In this document: positions 38,405 to 50,811 of the stretch, piece after piece
Layout of the letters: each line of letters opens with the position of its first letter
How positions within the stretch are numbered: position 1 is the stretch's first letter
NCBI GenBank assembly: GCA_036417435.1
Contig: CM070913.1
Coordinates: 16,894,680-16,958,679 of the forward strand
Source of the DNA: Inia geoffrensis
Taxonomy: Eukaryota > Chordata > Mammalia > Artiodactyla > Iniidae
DNA length: 64,000 bases
Direction: 5' to 3'
Notes under the pieces: generated by a model
Told to the model about the DNA's origin: nothing
Databases searched by the model: none
The model's input: the letters and a program-made list of their open reading frames with translations, nothing else
Translations under genes and position numbers: made by a program

Positions 38405-38880
38405 ACTTTTTATTTTATTCTTAATTGTAGCAAAATATACATAATATAAAATTTACCATCTTTAACCCTTTTCAAGTGTAGAATTCAGTGGCATTAAGGA
38501 CATTCACATTGTTGTACAACTATCATTATCATTCCATCTCCATAATGGTTTTCCTCTTGCAAAAAACTCCTCATTCCCCATCTCTACCAGCCCTGGCAAC
38601 CAACATTTTAATTTCTGTTTCTATGTATTTGACTACTCTAGGATAGCTCAGATAAATTAAATTGTACAGTATTTGCCCTTTTGTGAGACTGAATTATTTC
38701 ACTTAGCATAATATATTCAAAGTTTATCCATGTTATAGCATGTGTCAGAATTTCCTTCCTTTTGAAGGCTGTATAATGTTCCATTGTATACAGACCACAT
38801 TTTGTTTACCCATTCATCCATCAGTGGACACTTTTCCCCCTTTTGGCTATTGTGAATAATGCTGCTATAACATGGGTTTG
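38405..38880 (-). mobile_element. Old L1M 3' end (antisense)
   Basis: Reverse-strand L1 3' UTR: 'tagcaaaatatacataata', 'tggcaaccaacattttaat', 'catgttatagcatgtgtcag', 'cattcatccatcagtggac', 'ggctattgtgaataatgctg'. Truncated before ORF2 proper. Confidence 0.85.
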
Positions 38881-39149
38881 AGACTTTTTGATGGGAGAAA
38901 TTTATATTGGTTTTGGCTCTAAAGAGATGTGAAGGAATGAAGAGGATATAATTCTCACATGAAGATGTGCATCATTAATTTCTGCACAGCATCGTTAATT
39001 TATATTACACAAATTAAGGATTTGATTTTCTCTGATTCGCTTGAGGTTTATCTTTACTTGGCAGATTTTTTTCTTCAAAGTATGAATTTCACTGTTATTA
39101 CCAGTAATAACATGCATAACAAAGCATTTTTAAATATCCATGATCTCAA

Positions 39150-39790
39150 TTCAACAGGGCAAATATTTGTTGATCACCCGCTATGCACCAGGTGAATTTC
39201 TGGGGATGAAAAGCACATTCTCAGGCTCTCAGGGAGCTTAAGGTTGGAGGAGGAAACAGACTCATGAGCAGACAATATGGTGCAGTGTGAGAATTTCTAG
39301 AATAGTCTCTTGGGTGCTGTGGGGACATTAGTCAGGGTACCTACCTCAGCCTTGCAGGGTAAGGGAAGGCTTGTGAGGAGAGGGACTGTTTAGACACTGC
39401 AAGAGTAGCATTTAGAAGAGCGCATTGGGTCACAAGATCTAGGGAGAATGTGTAGCATAAATAAAGGCAAAGATCTAATGGCACCTTAAGGAACCACTGA
39501 TATTTACGGGTAGAGAACAGGAGGTGTGGCAATGAGGCTGAAAGAAGTGGCCAGAAAGGCAGGAGGAAACCAGGTGAGAGTAGTATGGTGGAAATCAAAA
39601 GAACATTCAGGAAGGAGGGAGGTTATTGAGATGTTACAGAGAGAGTAAGTAGGAGAAGACATAAAGACATGCATTGGATTAAACAGTGGGTCATTGATGA
39701 GCTTGGCCAGGGATGGTTCAGTGGTAAGATTTAATATTAGACGTCTGCACTGAATCAAATCCATTGATTTCTGGGTGAGGACCACAGACC
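39150..39790. repeat. Unresolved ancient repeats
   Basis: 'attgtgtgatcacc'-like start, 'tctggggatgaaaagcac', 'aggctctcagggagct' and 'aagggaaggcttgtgaggag' belong to a recurring mammalian repeat seen also near 905, 49780 and 56290 in this window. No coding capacity. Confidence 0.4.
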
Positions 39791-40424
39791 AAAGATAATC
39801 ATTTTTCTCCTCTCTACCAAGTCTTCAATAAAATAACAAACCCAGCAAAAATGAAGAGAATAGAAAAATGACCATCAGCAAATGCAAGTTCAACAAATTC
39901 CTAGAAGATGGATAATCCAAGAGAGGAAGCAGCAGCCCAGAATCCATCAGCGAGTGCTGCCAAAGGAACAGAAAAGCCCAGAGGCTCCAGACTCAGTCGG
40001 ACAGTAATATGGAGCTCAGGAGTGAGGAAGGGGATTAACTGCATGTCTCTCAGTACAGTGATGGTACCAGTGGGCTCTTCATGGCCTCTTTCCTCCTTCC
40101 TTCATCCCCACGCAGGAAGTACTACTTTCTGCATTTTACTCCCAGGGAAAAACCAGAGGACACCTGGAAAGAGGCTGAGGAGATGTGAAGAATTTCACTG
40201 CTGTGACACATGTGCTTCTACCTCATAGAAAAACTGTCCTCCACTCTAGCATTCATAGCTTCCTTCCACCCCAGCCCAAAGGGCAGAGGCAGGCACCCCT
40301 CCTGCTAATCCTGAAACATGACATAGCAATTTTTATTACATACCCACAACTTACTGGCAACTATCCTATATGTGAGTTAGACCTAGAGGAAACCAAGACT
40401 TTCTTAAAAACTTAACATTACCCT

Positions 40425-40985
40425 CTGATTGCTATTCTGAATAGAATAGCAATTCTATTCCTAGATACATACCCAAGAGAAGGAAAAAATATGTACACAG
40501 AAGACTTGTACAGGAATTTTCATAGTAGCTTTATTAATAATAACCAAAATCTGGAAAAAACCCAGATGTTTATCAGCACTTGAATGGATAAACAAATTAT
40601 GCTATATCCATAAAATGAAAAACTACTTATTAATAAAAAAATGAATAACTGATGAACCCAACTACATGGAGGAATCTTAAAAAATTTTTAATGAGTAAAA
40701 GAAACCAGGTGCATTAATAGTACATGTTGTATTATTCCATTTATGTAAAATTCTAGAACAGACAGAATTAATCTATAGTCACAGAAAGCTGATCAATTGT
40801 TGTATGGGCCTGGGAATTAGGGTAAGCGTGCCTATAAATGGGCATGTGGAAACTTTTGGAATGATGGAAGTGTTCTACATCTTGACTGTGATGATGGTTA
40901 CATGGGTGAATCATTTGACAATACTCATTTAACTGGATACTTAAAATGATTCCATTTTCTTATATATAAATTATACTTCAAAGTT
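40425..40985 (+). mobile_element. Old L1M 3' end (sense)
   Basis: Contains 'gcttgaatggataaac'-type ORF2 end ('cagcacttgaatggataaac'), 'gaacccaactacatggagg', 'gaagtgttctacatcttgac' and 'aattatacttcaaag', the standard L1M 3' order. Confidence 0.85.
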
Positions 40986-41312
40986 GATTCATAAGGAAAA
41001 ATAGAAGAACTAAAATAAATACCTAAAATTGACATGAGTAGGGTATGGTGTAAGTCAGCCAAATCCTCCTCTTGCCTAGCAGACACTTAATAAATAATGT
41101 TTTAAATTGATGCATCAATAAACAGCAATGTAAAGATACTAATTCATGTCAAGGAGGTAATCACCAGAAGGTCTAAAAAGGGAAGCAGTTAGAGTGGTTG
41201 CTTGAGAAGTGGGTAAGAAAGAATGAAGGGTATTACTTTTCATTGTAAGCCTTTCTCCCTTATTTTGCTTTTTTAATGCTGTGTGTATGACTCAGATAAA
41301 AGTTAAAGGGAA

Positions 41313-42210
41313 GCCCTGAACCAAGATGGCAGAGTAGAAGGACGTGCTCTCACTCCGTGAGAGCACCGGAATCACAACTAGCTTCTGGACAGTCATCGAC
41401 AGGAAGACACTGGAACTCACCAAAAAAAGATACCCCACATCTAAAGACAAAGGAGAAGCAACAATGAGACAGTAGGAGGGGCGCAATCACAGTAGAATCA
41501 AATCCCATAACTGCTGGGCGGGTGACTCACAGACTGGAGAACACTTATACCACAGAAGTCAGCCCACTGGAGTGAAGGTTCTGAGCCCCACATCAGGCTT
41601 CCTAAGCTGGGGGTCCAGCAACGGGAGGAGGAATTCCTAGAGAGACCTTGAAGGCTGGCAGGATTTGATTGCAGGACTTTGAAAGGACTGGGGCAAGCAG
41701 AGACTCCACTCTTGGAGGGCACACAGAAAGTAGTGTGCACATCGGGACCCAGGGGAAGGAGCAGTGAACCCAGGGGAGACTGAACCAGACCTACCTGCTA
41801 GTGTTTGAGGGTCTCCTGCAGAGGTGGGGGGTGGCTGTGGCTCACTGTGGGGACAAGGACACTGGCGCCAGAAGTTCTGGGAAGTGCTCCTTGGTGTGAG
41901 CCCTCCCAGAGTCTGTCATTAGCCCCACCAAAGAGCCCAGGTAGGCTGCAGTGTTGGACTGCCTCAGGCCAAACAACCAGCAGGGAAGGAACCCAGCCCC
42001 ACACATCAGCAGACAAGCAGATTAAAGTTTTACTGAGCTCTGCCCACCAGAGCAAAAGTCAGCTCTACCCACCACCAGTCCCTCCCATCAGGAAACTTGC
42101 ACAAGCCTCTTAGATAGCCTTGTACACCAGAGGGCAGACAGAAGAAGCAAGAAGAACTACATTCCTGCAGCCTGTGGAACAAAAACCACATTCACAGAAA
42201 GATAGACAAC
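41313..42210 (+). promoter_or_regulatory. 5' UTR of the inactive L1
   Basis: Starts 'gccctgaaccaagatggcag', which carries a YY1-like AAGATGGCAG near the 5' end, as L1 promoters commonly do. It is about 900 bp long. From about 41945 it is alignable to the 5' UTR of the L1 at 60.2 kb ('agtgttggactgcctcagg' versus 'agtgctggacaacctatgc'). Upstream of that point I find no similarity. Confidence 0.7.
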
Positions 42211-43105
42211 ATGAAAAGGCAGAGGGCTATGTACCAGATGAAGGAACAAGATAAAACCCCAGAAAAACAACTAAATGAAGTGGAGATAGGCAACCTTCCA
42301 GAAAAAGAATTCAGAATAATGATAATGAAGATGATCCAGGACCTCGGAAAAAGAATGGAGGCAAAGATTGAGAAGATGCAAGAAATGTTTAACAAAGACC
42401 TAGAAGAATTAAAGACAGAGATGAACAATACAGTAACTGAAATGAAAACTACACTAGGAGGGATCAATAGCACAATAACTGAGGCAGAAGAACAGATAAG
42501 TGACCTGGAAGACAGAATGGTGGAAATCATTGCTGCAAAACAGAATAAAGAAAAAAGAATGAAAAGAAGTGAAGACAGCCTAAGAGACCTCTGGGACAAC
42601 ATTAAACCCAACAGCATTCACATTATAGGGGTCCCAGAGGAGAAGAGAGAGAGAAAGGACCTGAGAAAATATTTGAAGAGATTATAGTCAAAAACTTCCC
42701 TAACATGGGAAAGGAAATAGCCACCCAAGTCCAGGAAGCACAGCGAGTCCCGTACAGGATAAACCCAAGGAGAAACACGCCAGGACACATAGTAATCAAA
42801 TTGGCAAAAATTAAAGACAAAGAAAAATTATTGAAAGCAGCAAGGGGAAAACAACAAATAACATACAAAGGAACTCCCATAAGGTTAACAGCTGATTTCT
42901 CAGCAGAAACTCTACAAGCCAGAAGGGAGTGGCATGATATACTTAAAGTGATGAAAGGGAAGAAGTTACAACCCAGATTACTCTACCCAGCAAGGATCTC
43001 ATTCAGATTCGATGGAGAAATTAAAAACTTTGCAGAAAGCAGAAGCTAAGAGAGTTCAGCACCACCAAACCAGCTCTACACCAAATGCTAAAGGAACTTC
43101 TCTAA
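42211..43105 (+). pseudogene. L1 ORF1 remnant (RNA-binding chaperone), frameshifted
   Basis: Begins MKRQRAMYQMKEQDK and keeps the coiled-coil region and RIIGVPE-like segment (HIIGVPEE). Compared base by base with the intact copy at 62371, one base is missing near 42640, so the frame ends at 42687 (stop). The C-terminal part continues in another frame at 42705-43049 (GKEIATQVQEAQRVPYRINP, RREWHDILKV). A second 1-base loss near 43036 creates the stop at 43047-43049. The natural stop would be at 43103-43105. Confidence 0.93.
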
Positions 43106-43161
43106 GTGGGAGACACGAGAAAAAGAGAACCTGCAAAAACAAACCCAGAACAATTAAGAAA

Positions 43162-46100
43162 GTGGTCATAGGAACATACATATCAATAATTACCTTAAAG
43201 AATGGATTAAATGCTCCAACCAAAAGACACAGGCTTGCTGAATGGATACAAAAACAAGACCCATACATATGCTGTCTACAAGAGACCCACTTCAGACCTA
43301 GAGACACATACAGACTGAAAGTGAGGGGATGGAAAAAGATATTGCATACAAATGGAAATCAAAAGAAAGCTGGAGTAGCAATACTCATATCAGATAAAAT
43401 AGACTTTAAAATAAAGAATATTACAGGAGACAAGGAGGGACACTACGTAATGATCAAGGGATCAATCCAAGAAGAAGATATAACAATTATAAATATATAT
43501 GCCTCCAACATAGGAACACCTCAATACATAAAGCAACTGCTAACAGCTATAAAAGAGGAAATAGACAGTAACACAATAATAGTGCGGGACTTCAACACCT
43601 CACTTACACCAATGGACAGATCATCCAAAATGAAAATAAATAAGGAAACACAAGCTTTAAATGACACAATAAACCATATAGATTTAATTGATATTTATAG
43701 GACATTCCATCCAAAAACAGTAGGTTACACTTTCTTCTCAAGTGTGCACGGAACATTCTCCAGGACAGATCACATCTTGGGTCACAAATCAAGCCTTGGT
43801 AAATTTAAGAAAATTGAAATCATATCAAGCATCTTTTCTGACCACAATGCTATGAGATTAGAAATGGATTACAGGGGAAAAAACGTAAAAAACACGAACA
43901 CATGGAGGCTAAACAATACATTACTAAGTAACCAAGAGATCACTGAAGAAATCAAAAAGGAAATCAAAAAACACCTAGAGACAAATGACAATGAAAACAC
44001 GACAATCCAAAACCAATGAGATGCAGCAAAAGCAGTTCTAAGAGGGAAGTTTATAGCTATACAAGCCTACCTCAAGAATCAAGAAAAATCTCAAATAAAC
44101 AATCTAACTTTACACCTAAAGCAATTAGAGAAAGAAGAACAGCAACAACAAAAAAAAACAAAGTTAGCAGAAGGAAGGAAATCATAAAGATCAGAGCAGA
44201 AATAGAAACAAAGAAAACAGTAGCAAATATCAATAAAACTAAAAGCTGGTTCTTTGAGAAGATAAACAAAGTTGATAAACCATTAGCCAGACTCATCAAG
44301 AAAAAGAGGGAGAGGACTCAAATCAATAAAATTAGAAATGAAAAAGGAGAAGTTACAACAGACATCACAGAAATACAAAACATCCTAAGAGACTACTACA
44401 AGCAACTCTATGACAATAAAATGGACAACCTGGAAGAAATGGACACATTTTTAGAAAGGTATACCTTCCAAAACTGAACCAGGAAGAAATAGAAAATGTG
44501 AACAGACCAATCACAAGTAATGAAATTGAAACTGTGAATAAAAATCTTTCAAAAACAAAAGTCCAGGACCAGACGGCTTCACAGGTGAATTCTATCAAAC
44601 ATTTAGAGAAGAGCTAACACCCATCCTTCTCAAACTCTTCCAAAAAATTGCGGAGGAAGGAACACTCCCAAACTCACTCTATGAGGCCACCATCACCCTG
44701 ATACCAAAACCAGACAAAGGTACTACAAAAAAGAAAATTGCAGACCAATATCACTGATCAATATAGATGCAAAAGCCCTCAACAAGACACTAGCAAACAG
44801 AATCCAACAACACATTAAAAGGATCATACACCATGATCAAGTGGGATTAATCCCAGGGATGCAATGATTCTTCAATATATGTAGATCAATCAATGTGATA
44901 CACCATATTAACAAATTTAAGAAGAAAAACCATATGATCATCTCAATAGATGCAGAACAAGCTTTTGACAAAATTCAACACCAATTTATGATAAAAACTC
45001 TTCAGAAAGTGGGCATAGAGGGAAGCTACCTCAACATAATAATGTCCATATACGAGAAACCCACAGCAAACATCACTCTCAGTGGTGAAAAACTGAAAGC
45101 ATTTCCTCTAAGATAAGGAGCAAGACAAGGATGTCTACTCTCACTGCTATTATTCAACATAGTTTTGGAAGTCCTAGCCATGGCAATCAGAGAAGAAGAA
45201 GAAATAAAAGGAATACAAATTGGAAAAGAAGTAAAAGTGTCACTGTTTGCAGATGGCATGATACTATACATGGAGAATCCTAAAGATGCCACCAGAGAAC
45301 TACTAGAGCTAATCAATGAATTTGGTAAAGTTGCAGGATACAAAATTAATGCACAGAAATCTCTTGCATTCCTATACACTAATGATGAAAAATGTGAAAG
45401 AGAAATTAAGGAAACACTCCCATTTACATTGTAATGAAAAGAATAAAATACCTAGGAATAAATCTACCTAGGGAGACAAAAGACCTCTATGCAGAAAACT
45501 ATAAGACACTGATGAAATAAATTAAAGATGATACCGACAGATGGAGAGATATACCATGTTCTTGGATTGGAAGAATCAATATTGTGAAAATGACTCTACT
45601 ACCCAAAGCAATCTACAGATTCAATGCAGTCCCTATCAAATTACCAAAGGCAGTTTTTACGGAACTAGAACAAAAAATCTTAAAATTTGTATGGGGATAG
45701 AAAAGACCCCAAATAGCCAGAGCAGTCTTGAGGGAAAAAAAGGAGCTGGAGGAATGAGACTCCCTGACTTCAGACTATACTACAAAGCTACAGTAATCAA
45801 GACAATATGGTACTGGCACAAAAACAGAAACATAGATCAATGGGACAAGATAGAAAGCCCAGAGATAAACCCACGCACCTATGGCCAACTAATCTATGAC
45901 AAAGGAGGCAAGAATATACAATGGAGAAAAGACAGCCTCTTCAATAAGTGGTGCTGGGAAAACTGGAGAGCTACATGTTTAAGAATAAAATTAGAACACT
46001 CCCTAACACCATACACAAAAATAAACTCAAAATCGATTAGAGACCTAAATGTAAGACCGGACACTATAAAACTCTTAGAGGAAAACATAGGAAGAACACT

Positions 46101-46638
46101 CTTTGACATAAAACACAGCAAGATTTTTTTTGATCCACCTCATAGAGTAATGGAAATAAAAACAAAAATAAACAAATGGGACCCAATGAAACTTGAAAGC
46201 TTTTGCACAGCAAAGGAAACCATAAACAAGACGAAAAGACAACCCTCAGAATGGGAGAAAATATTTGCAAACGAATCAACGGACAAAGGATTAATCTCCA
46301 AAATATATAAACAGCTCATGGAGCTCAATATTAAAAAAACAAACAACCCAATCCAAAAATGGGCAGAAGACCTAAATAGACATGTCTCCAAAGAAGACAT
46401 ACAGATGGCCAAGAAGTACATGAAAAGCTGCTCAACATCGCTACTTATTAGAGAAATGCAAATCAAAACTACAATGAGGTATCTCCTCACACCAGTTAGA
46501 AATGGCGTCATCAGAAAATCTACAAACAACAAATACTGGAGAGGGTGTGGAGAAAAGGGAACCCTCTTGCACTGTTGGTGCGAATGTAAATTGATACAGC
46601 CACTATGGAGAACCGTATGGAGGTTCCTTAAAAACTAA
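43162..46638 (+). pseudogene. L1 ORF2 remnant (endonuclease/reverse transcriptase), broken
   Basis: The start codon reads GTG where the sister copy has ATG. The endonuclease part is open to 44019, but the catalytic LNVNGLN motif reads LKNGLN (3-nt loss), GDFN reads RDFN, and QETH and RTDH remain. A TGG-to-TGA nonsense change ends it at 44017-44019. The RT active site at 45246-45257 reads FADG instead of FADD, losing a catalytic aspartate. Several frameshifts separate 44016-44477, 44895-45434 and 45541-46638. The C-terminal cysteine motif region ([15 protein letters not shown]) is still legible. Confidence 0.95.
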
Positions 46639-47155
46639 AAATAGAATTACCATATGATCCAGCAATCCCACTCCTGGGCATATACTGAGAGATAACCATA
46701 ATTCAAAATGACACATGCACCCCAATGTTCATTGAAGCACTGTTTATAATAGCCAGGCCATGGAAGCAACCCAAATGCCCATCAACAGACAGACAAAGAA
46801 GCTGTGTTACATATATACAATGGAATATTACTCAGCCATAAAAAGGAATGAAATTGGGTCATTTGTTGAGATGTGGATGGATCTAGAGACTGTCATACAG
46901 AGCGAAGTAAGTCAGAAAGAGAAAAACAAATATCGTATATTAATGCATATTTGTGGAACCTAGAAAAATAGGACAGATGAACCTGTTTGCAGGGCAGAAA
47001 TTGAGACACAGATGTAGAGAACAAACTTATGGACACCAAGGGGGGAAAGTGGCGGGGGAGTGGTGGTGGTGGTGTGATGAACTGGGAGATTGGGATTGAC
47101 ATGTATACACTGATGTGTATAAAATTGATGACTATTAAAAAAATAAAAATAAAAA

Positions 47156-47239
47156 TGAGGAAGAGAAACAGGAAAAAAGATATTGTTAATATACTGAAAT
47201 AAGAGCAAAAAAAAGGTTCCAATTCAAAAAAAAAAAAAA
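47156..47239 (+). other. Candidate 3' transduction of the inactive L1
   Basis: The L1 3' UTR ends at 'gatgactattaaaaaaataa', an A-rich first tail with AATAAA-like signals (47136-47155). About 70 bp of unrelated sequence follows (47156-47225), then a clean A14 (47226-47239) directly abutting the TSD. This is the layout left when transcription runs past the L1 signal into the flank of the source locus. An inner A8 at 47207-47214 could mark an intermediate step. Confidence 0.6.
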
Positions 47240-47249
47240 TTAAAGGGAA

Positions 47250-47784
47250 AGTCGTAAATGAAATGGGAGGTCAGGAAGTAGAGTTTTAAGTCCAGACCAC
47301 TCTTTCAAGCTTAATTGGAAAGGGAAGGAGAAATAGGGCATTTATCACATGGGAATACCCTCACACCTCCTTTTGAGATTTTGTTATCATTTTGTTTCAG
47401 CCATGAGTGATGTGTGGAATGATATTATAGTTGGAAGGCATGAATGTCCCTAGATCTGGTTACCCTGTGTCAAAACTGGGGTCCAGCATCGGGGCTCAAA
47501 TGTAGTAAGCCCGTTCACAGAGTAGAGTAGTAACCCATCCCCACAAGGTCAGAGCAAGGCGTTGCAACACAGAATCTCATACCCAGCAGTTGTTTATTTG
47601 AGACATGGACCCTGAGAGGCGTGATACAGGCAGTTCAGAGACCAGGGAATCCGTTTATATTGGCAAAAGGCAAAACAAGACAGAAGCTCAAACTTGAGTA
47701 GGAGGCTCAGGATGCCAAAGGCTTGCCGCGGTCACAGCTGTAGCACTAATAACCAACACTGGTATTGTGCCACCATGTTTACAG
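47250..47784 (+). other. PIGN intron, nothing recognised
   Basis: Flank downstream of the full-length L1. No repeat or exon named. Confidence 0.45.
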
Positions 47785-48000
47785 TATCTTCCAGCACATT
47801 ATTTCATGTGATCTTTATCGTAGCACTGTGAAGTACACATTATTTTCCACCACAGATATATTTACTGCCTCATTTTACAGTTGAGGACCCTGTGGCCCTA
47901 AGGAGAGTGGGACTTGCTCATGCCACAGAGCCTGTAAATGGCTGAGCAGGTCAGGGAGGCAGCACTTGGGCACCAGGGCTGTGTATTCCCACTGCCCCTA
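47785..48000 (-). repeat. MIR (antisense)
   Basis: 'cacattatttcatgtgatc', 'cctcattttacagttgagg', 'gtaaatggctgagcagg' and 'ggcagcacttggg' in reverse MIR order. Confidence 0.6.
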
Positions 48001-49045
48001 AGTGTCTCTACTTAGAATTGCCCAGAGTCTTTGTTTTGTAATTCTAATAACCTCTTTTTGAAAAGTGCTCTGTGTCTAATCCCATGTTTGTGATTGTTGC
48101 AAAGGAACCATTCACTGCAAAGTTTTGAATAATATAAATCTAGGATTTACAGGAGAAAGAAATATTGATTAGGAGGGAATGAGCCAAGAGTAAGGGCATC
48201 TTAGGGCAGAAAAGTCCTGTTTTGGGCCAGAGGCCTTTGTTGAGTGTACAGAGTGGAGTTGTGTCCTCAAAGAGAAAACACTGAGAAGCAGGGAATGAGG
48301 CCAGTGGCAGCTTTCTGCTAGGGGAAGGCCGTCACGGGGCGTGCAGGCTGCCGACAGGCAACACAGACCCAAGCACATGCTGCCAAACTGTACGGCTGGC
48401 AAAGTGGTGTCTTATTTATGTCAGAAGATGGCAACAGATAGTCTCATACTGGTGGTTGAGAGAAAAACCTTGTGACATAAAGAAGACTCTCTTCCTAGGA
48501 GAGTTAAAAGATACGGCTAAAGAAACGCTGCAGTACTGTGATGCTTATGAAATTCTGAGGCTTTGTGTGTGCCCTAGGACTTTTGCTAGGGCTACAGAGA
48601 GTCAAGGGCAAATTCAGGGACATGGTGATGAATCAAGATACCCATGAGCAAGGCCCTGATCAGAAATTTTCCTTAGCTGTGTCACCTTTGCTGACCTTGG
48701 TTACCTTATACTCAGGACTCCAGTAGAGGAGGTTTCTTTTCAGCATTGGATCCCAGAATTCAAGACCTTTTCCCCCACTTAGTGACTTATTTAGTCTTTC
48801 ATGCTCTCACTCAACAAGTACCTATTGAGCAACAACTCTAAGCCTGTCTTTCTCATTACATTGTGCCCTCTTGTTCACATCCATCTCTTGTCAGTTCTTC
48901 ACGGATCCCATTCCATTCAGCACTGTTGGCCCTGTTCCCTTTCTGTCATCTTCAGTCTTTCATCAAAAACTTAATTAGCAGAACGTTCCCCTCAGCACCA
49001 ACCCCTCAAATTACCTTTTCTTTTCTTCCTCTCTAGTAATATACT
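48001..49045 (+). other. PIGN intron, nothing recognised
   Basis: No named repeat. The small frames at 48169-48402 and 48456-48647 have no recognisable motif or splice context. Confidence 0.4.
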
Positions 49046-49157
49046 GTTTCATCAAAAAGAAGAAAAAGAAAGAAGAAGGAAGAAAAAGAGAAAGGGAGGG
49101 GTGGGGAGGAGGCAGGGGAGAAGAGAGGGAGGGAAAGAGAGAGAAAGAGAAAGAATA
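49046..49157. repeat. Purine-only (GA-rich) tract
   Basis: Nearly uninterrupted purines for about 110 bp on the plus strand (a few T and one C), in AAG, GGA and GAGA units. Low-complexity sequence able in principle to form triplex DNA. Confidence 0.85.
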
Positions 49158-49554
49158 CCCTTTTTAGCATTTCATATTCCACCTTCCGGCATCAGCACCA
49201 GCCTTGATCCACTCCGGAAGTCCTGTATCCTTCTTCGTCCAAAAATTATTTTTTCTCTTTCCTAGTCTTTCATGTTGCTTGCTTGTTTAAAGATAGTCAC
49301 TGTTTTTCTCTGGAAAATTCTGCAATGTCTTTCTTTAGAAATGTTAAGTTAAACTGTTTTAAGGAATTTAATGCAATCATGTTTATCTCTCCTCCTTTCT
49401 GGGATCACTAGAAGTTTCCAGAAACCTTTTGGAGGATTGGATTGTTTTGCCACAGACAAAAACTTATACCCAAATCTGGGGAAAAGCCAGATTAAATTAA
49501 GCAGCAAATGAGTAAAGTTAAGGATTATTGAGAAAGGTATTAAATTGATATAAT

Positions 49555-49700
49555 AATTAGTATTAAAATGTCATTTATTGCACACAGTGTATTAGGAGTT
49601 TTACATAGGTTATTTCATTAGTTTTAATGACAATGATGTGAAGAAAATATAATTATTTCTACTTTACAGCAGAGGAAACTGGCTCTGAAAGACTTTAACA
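49555..49700 (-). repeat. MIR fragment (antisense)
   Basis: 'gtcatttattgcacacagtgtattagg', 'ggttatttcattag' and 'tttacagcagaggaaactggc' in reverse MIR order. Confidence 0.55.
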
Positions 49701-49779
49701 ATAACATGAAATACGTAGGTTTCAGCTTTTTACATTGTATGTACATTTAATATATAGATCATGTCTTCAGGAAAAAGTA

Positions 49780-50230
49780 TATAGTGAGCATTCACCATCC
49801 ATGAAGCATTCCCAGGTGTTACCAAGGGCCCAAAGATGAATGGGATTGCCTCCTCAAGACTTGGTGATGCCCCACTGCTAGAGATAGATAACTCCTGCAT
49901 CAGAGTTTTTCATAGGGAATTCAAGCACTGAGGCGGAAGTTCTACTGTATAACTTATAAGGAATACTCCAACCCTGGAAGGATATGACTCTGACGACACA
50001 TGGCCCCTGCATTCAGTGTTGTAAAACAGGTTAACTGTAATACAAGGCAGCATGTGCTTAAGCGTTATATGAATACCGAATGGAGGCCTCTTCAATTCCG
50101 ACTTCAGTGACAGAAAACATTGCTCAAGGTCAGCATTTGAGCTTGGCCTTGAATGAAGGGTATAATTTCAGTTAGGGGACTTAGAGTATTTTCGGCGGAC
50201 AGAATGGATATGAGCAAAACATAGAGGTGA
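49780..50230 (+). repeat. Unresolved ancient repeat
   Basis: 'aagatgaatgggattgcctcc' and 'catttgagcttggccttgaatgaa' match the same recurring mammalian repeat noted at 39150 and 56290. I cannot name the family. Confidence 0.4.
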
Positions 50231-50811
50231 AAAAGCCCAATGCCTACTCATCTGGAGTGTGATAAATAAGTTGAATTTCAGAAACCTTAGGTTTTGGATA
50301 AGCAAGTTTCCAGAAAATAGCCTTTGGGAACCTTAACTTGGAGAACCTTGAATACAAAACTACAGTGTACATTCTGTTGGCATATAAGTGAGCAGCCTGT
50401 ACTTTGGTTCTACTGGAGCTTTAATATTTTAGATGTTACTTCCACAAGTGAATTATTGCCTAGGAGTTAGGAATCTTGACTGCCTTTTTTATACAAGTTC
50501 ATTCCGTGGAGTGACGGGTGGGGTAGAATGTGTCTGGAAATGGAGGAACTAACTAAACCAGCACCATCAGGGTGATTAAGCATTATCCTTAAGTGCTCCT
50601 GGTGTCATAACCTTAACAGTCAGGCTTCAGTTCTCTTTTGATCCCTGAAGTTATTCTGTGCTTCCAGGCATAATTTTTTCCTGCTTCCTTCAAGGTGTGT
50701 CCTCCCAGGCTTCAGTGATGTTACAGGGCCCGTTACCACGTCATAGTACTTTGCACTAAATCCAAATTGCCAACTTTGACAGTCTTTTTCCTTGATAATG
50801 TTTTTCTCTTC
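50231..50811 (+). other. PIGN intron, nothing recognised
   Basis: No repeat, exon or RNA gene recognised. Confidence 0.4.

Larger units (their letters stand above)
41303..47249 (+). mobile_element. Full-length L1 retrotransposon with TSD, inactive
   Basis: The element spans 41313-47239 (5,927 bp), flanked by exact 10-bp copies of ttaaagggaa at 41303-41312 and 47240-47249. With one mismatch the duplication may extend left to aaaagttaaagggaa. Layout: 5' UTR 41313-42210, ORF1 remnant 42211-43105, ORF2 remnant 43162-46638, 3' UTR and two A-tracts to 47239. It sits in sense orientation in the last PIGN intron. The density of indels and stops marks it as clearly older than the L1 at 60.2 kb. Confidence 0.95.
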
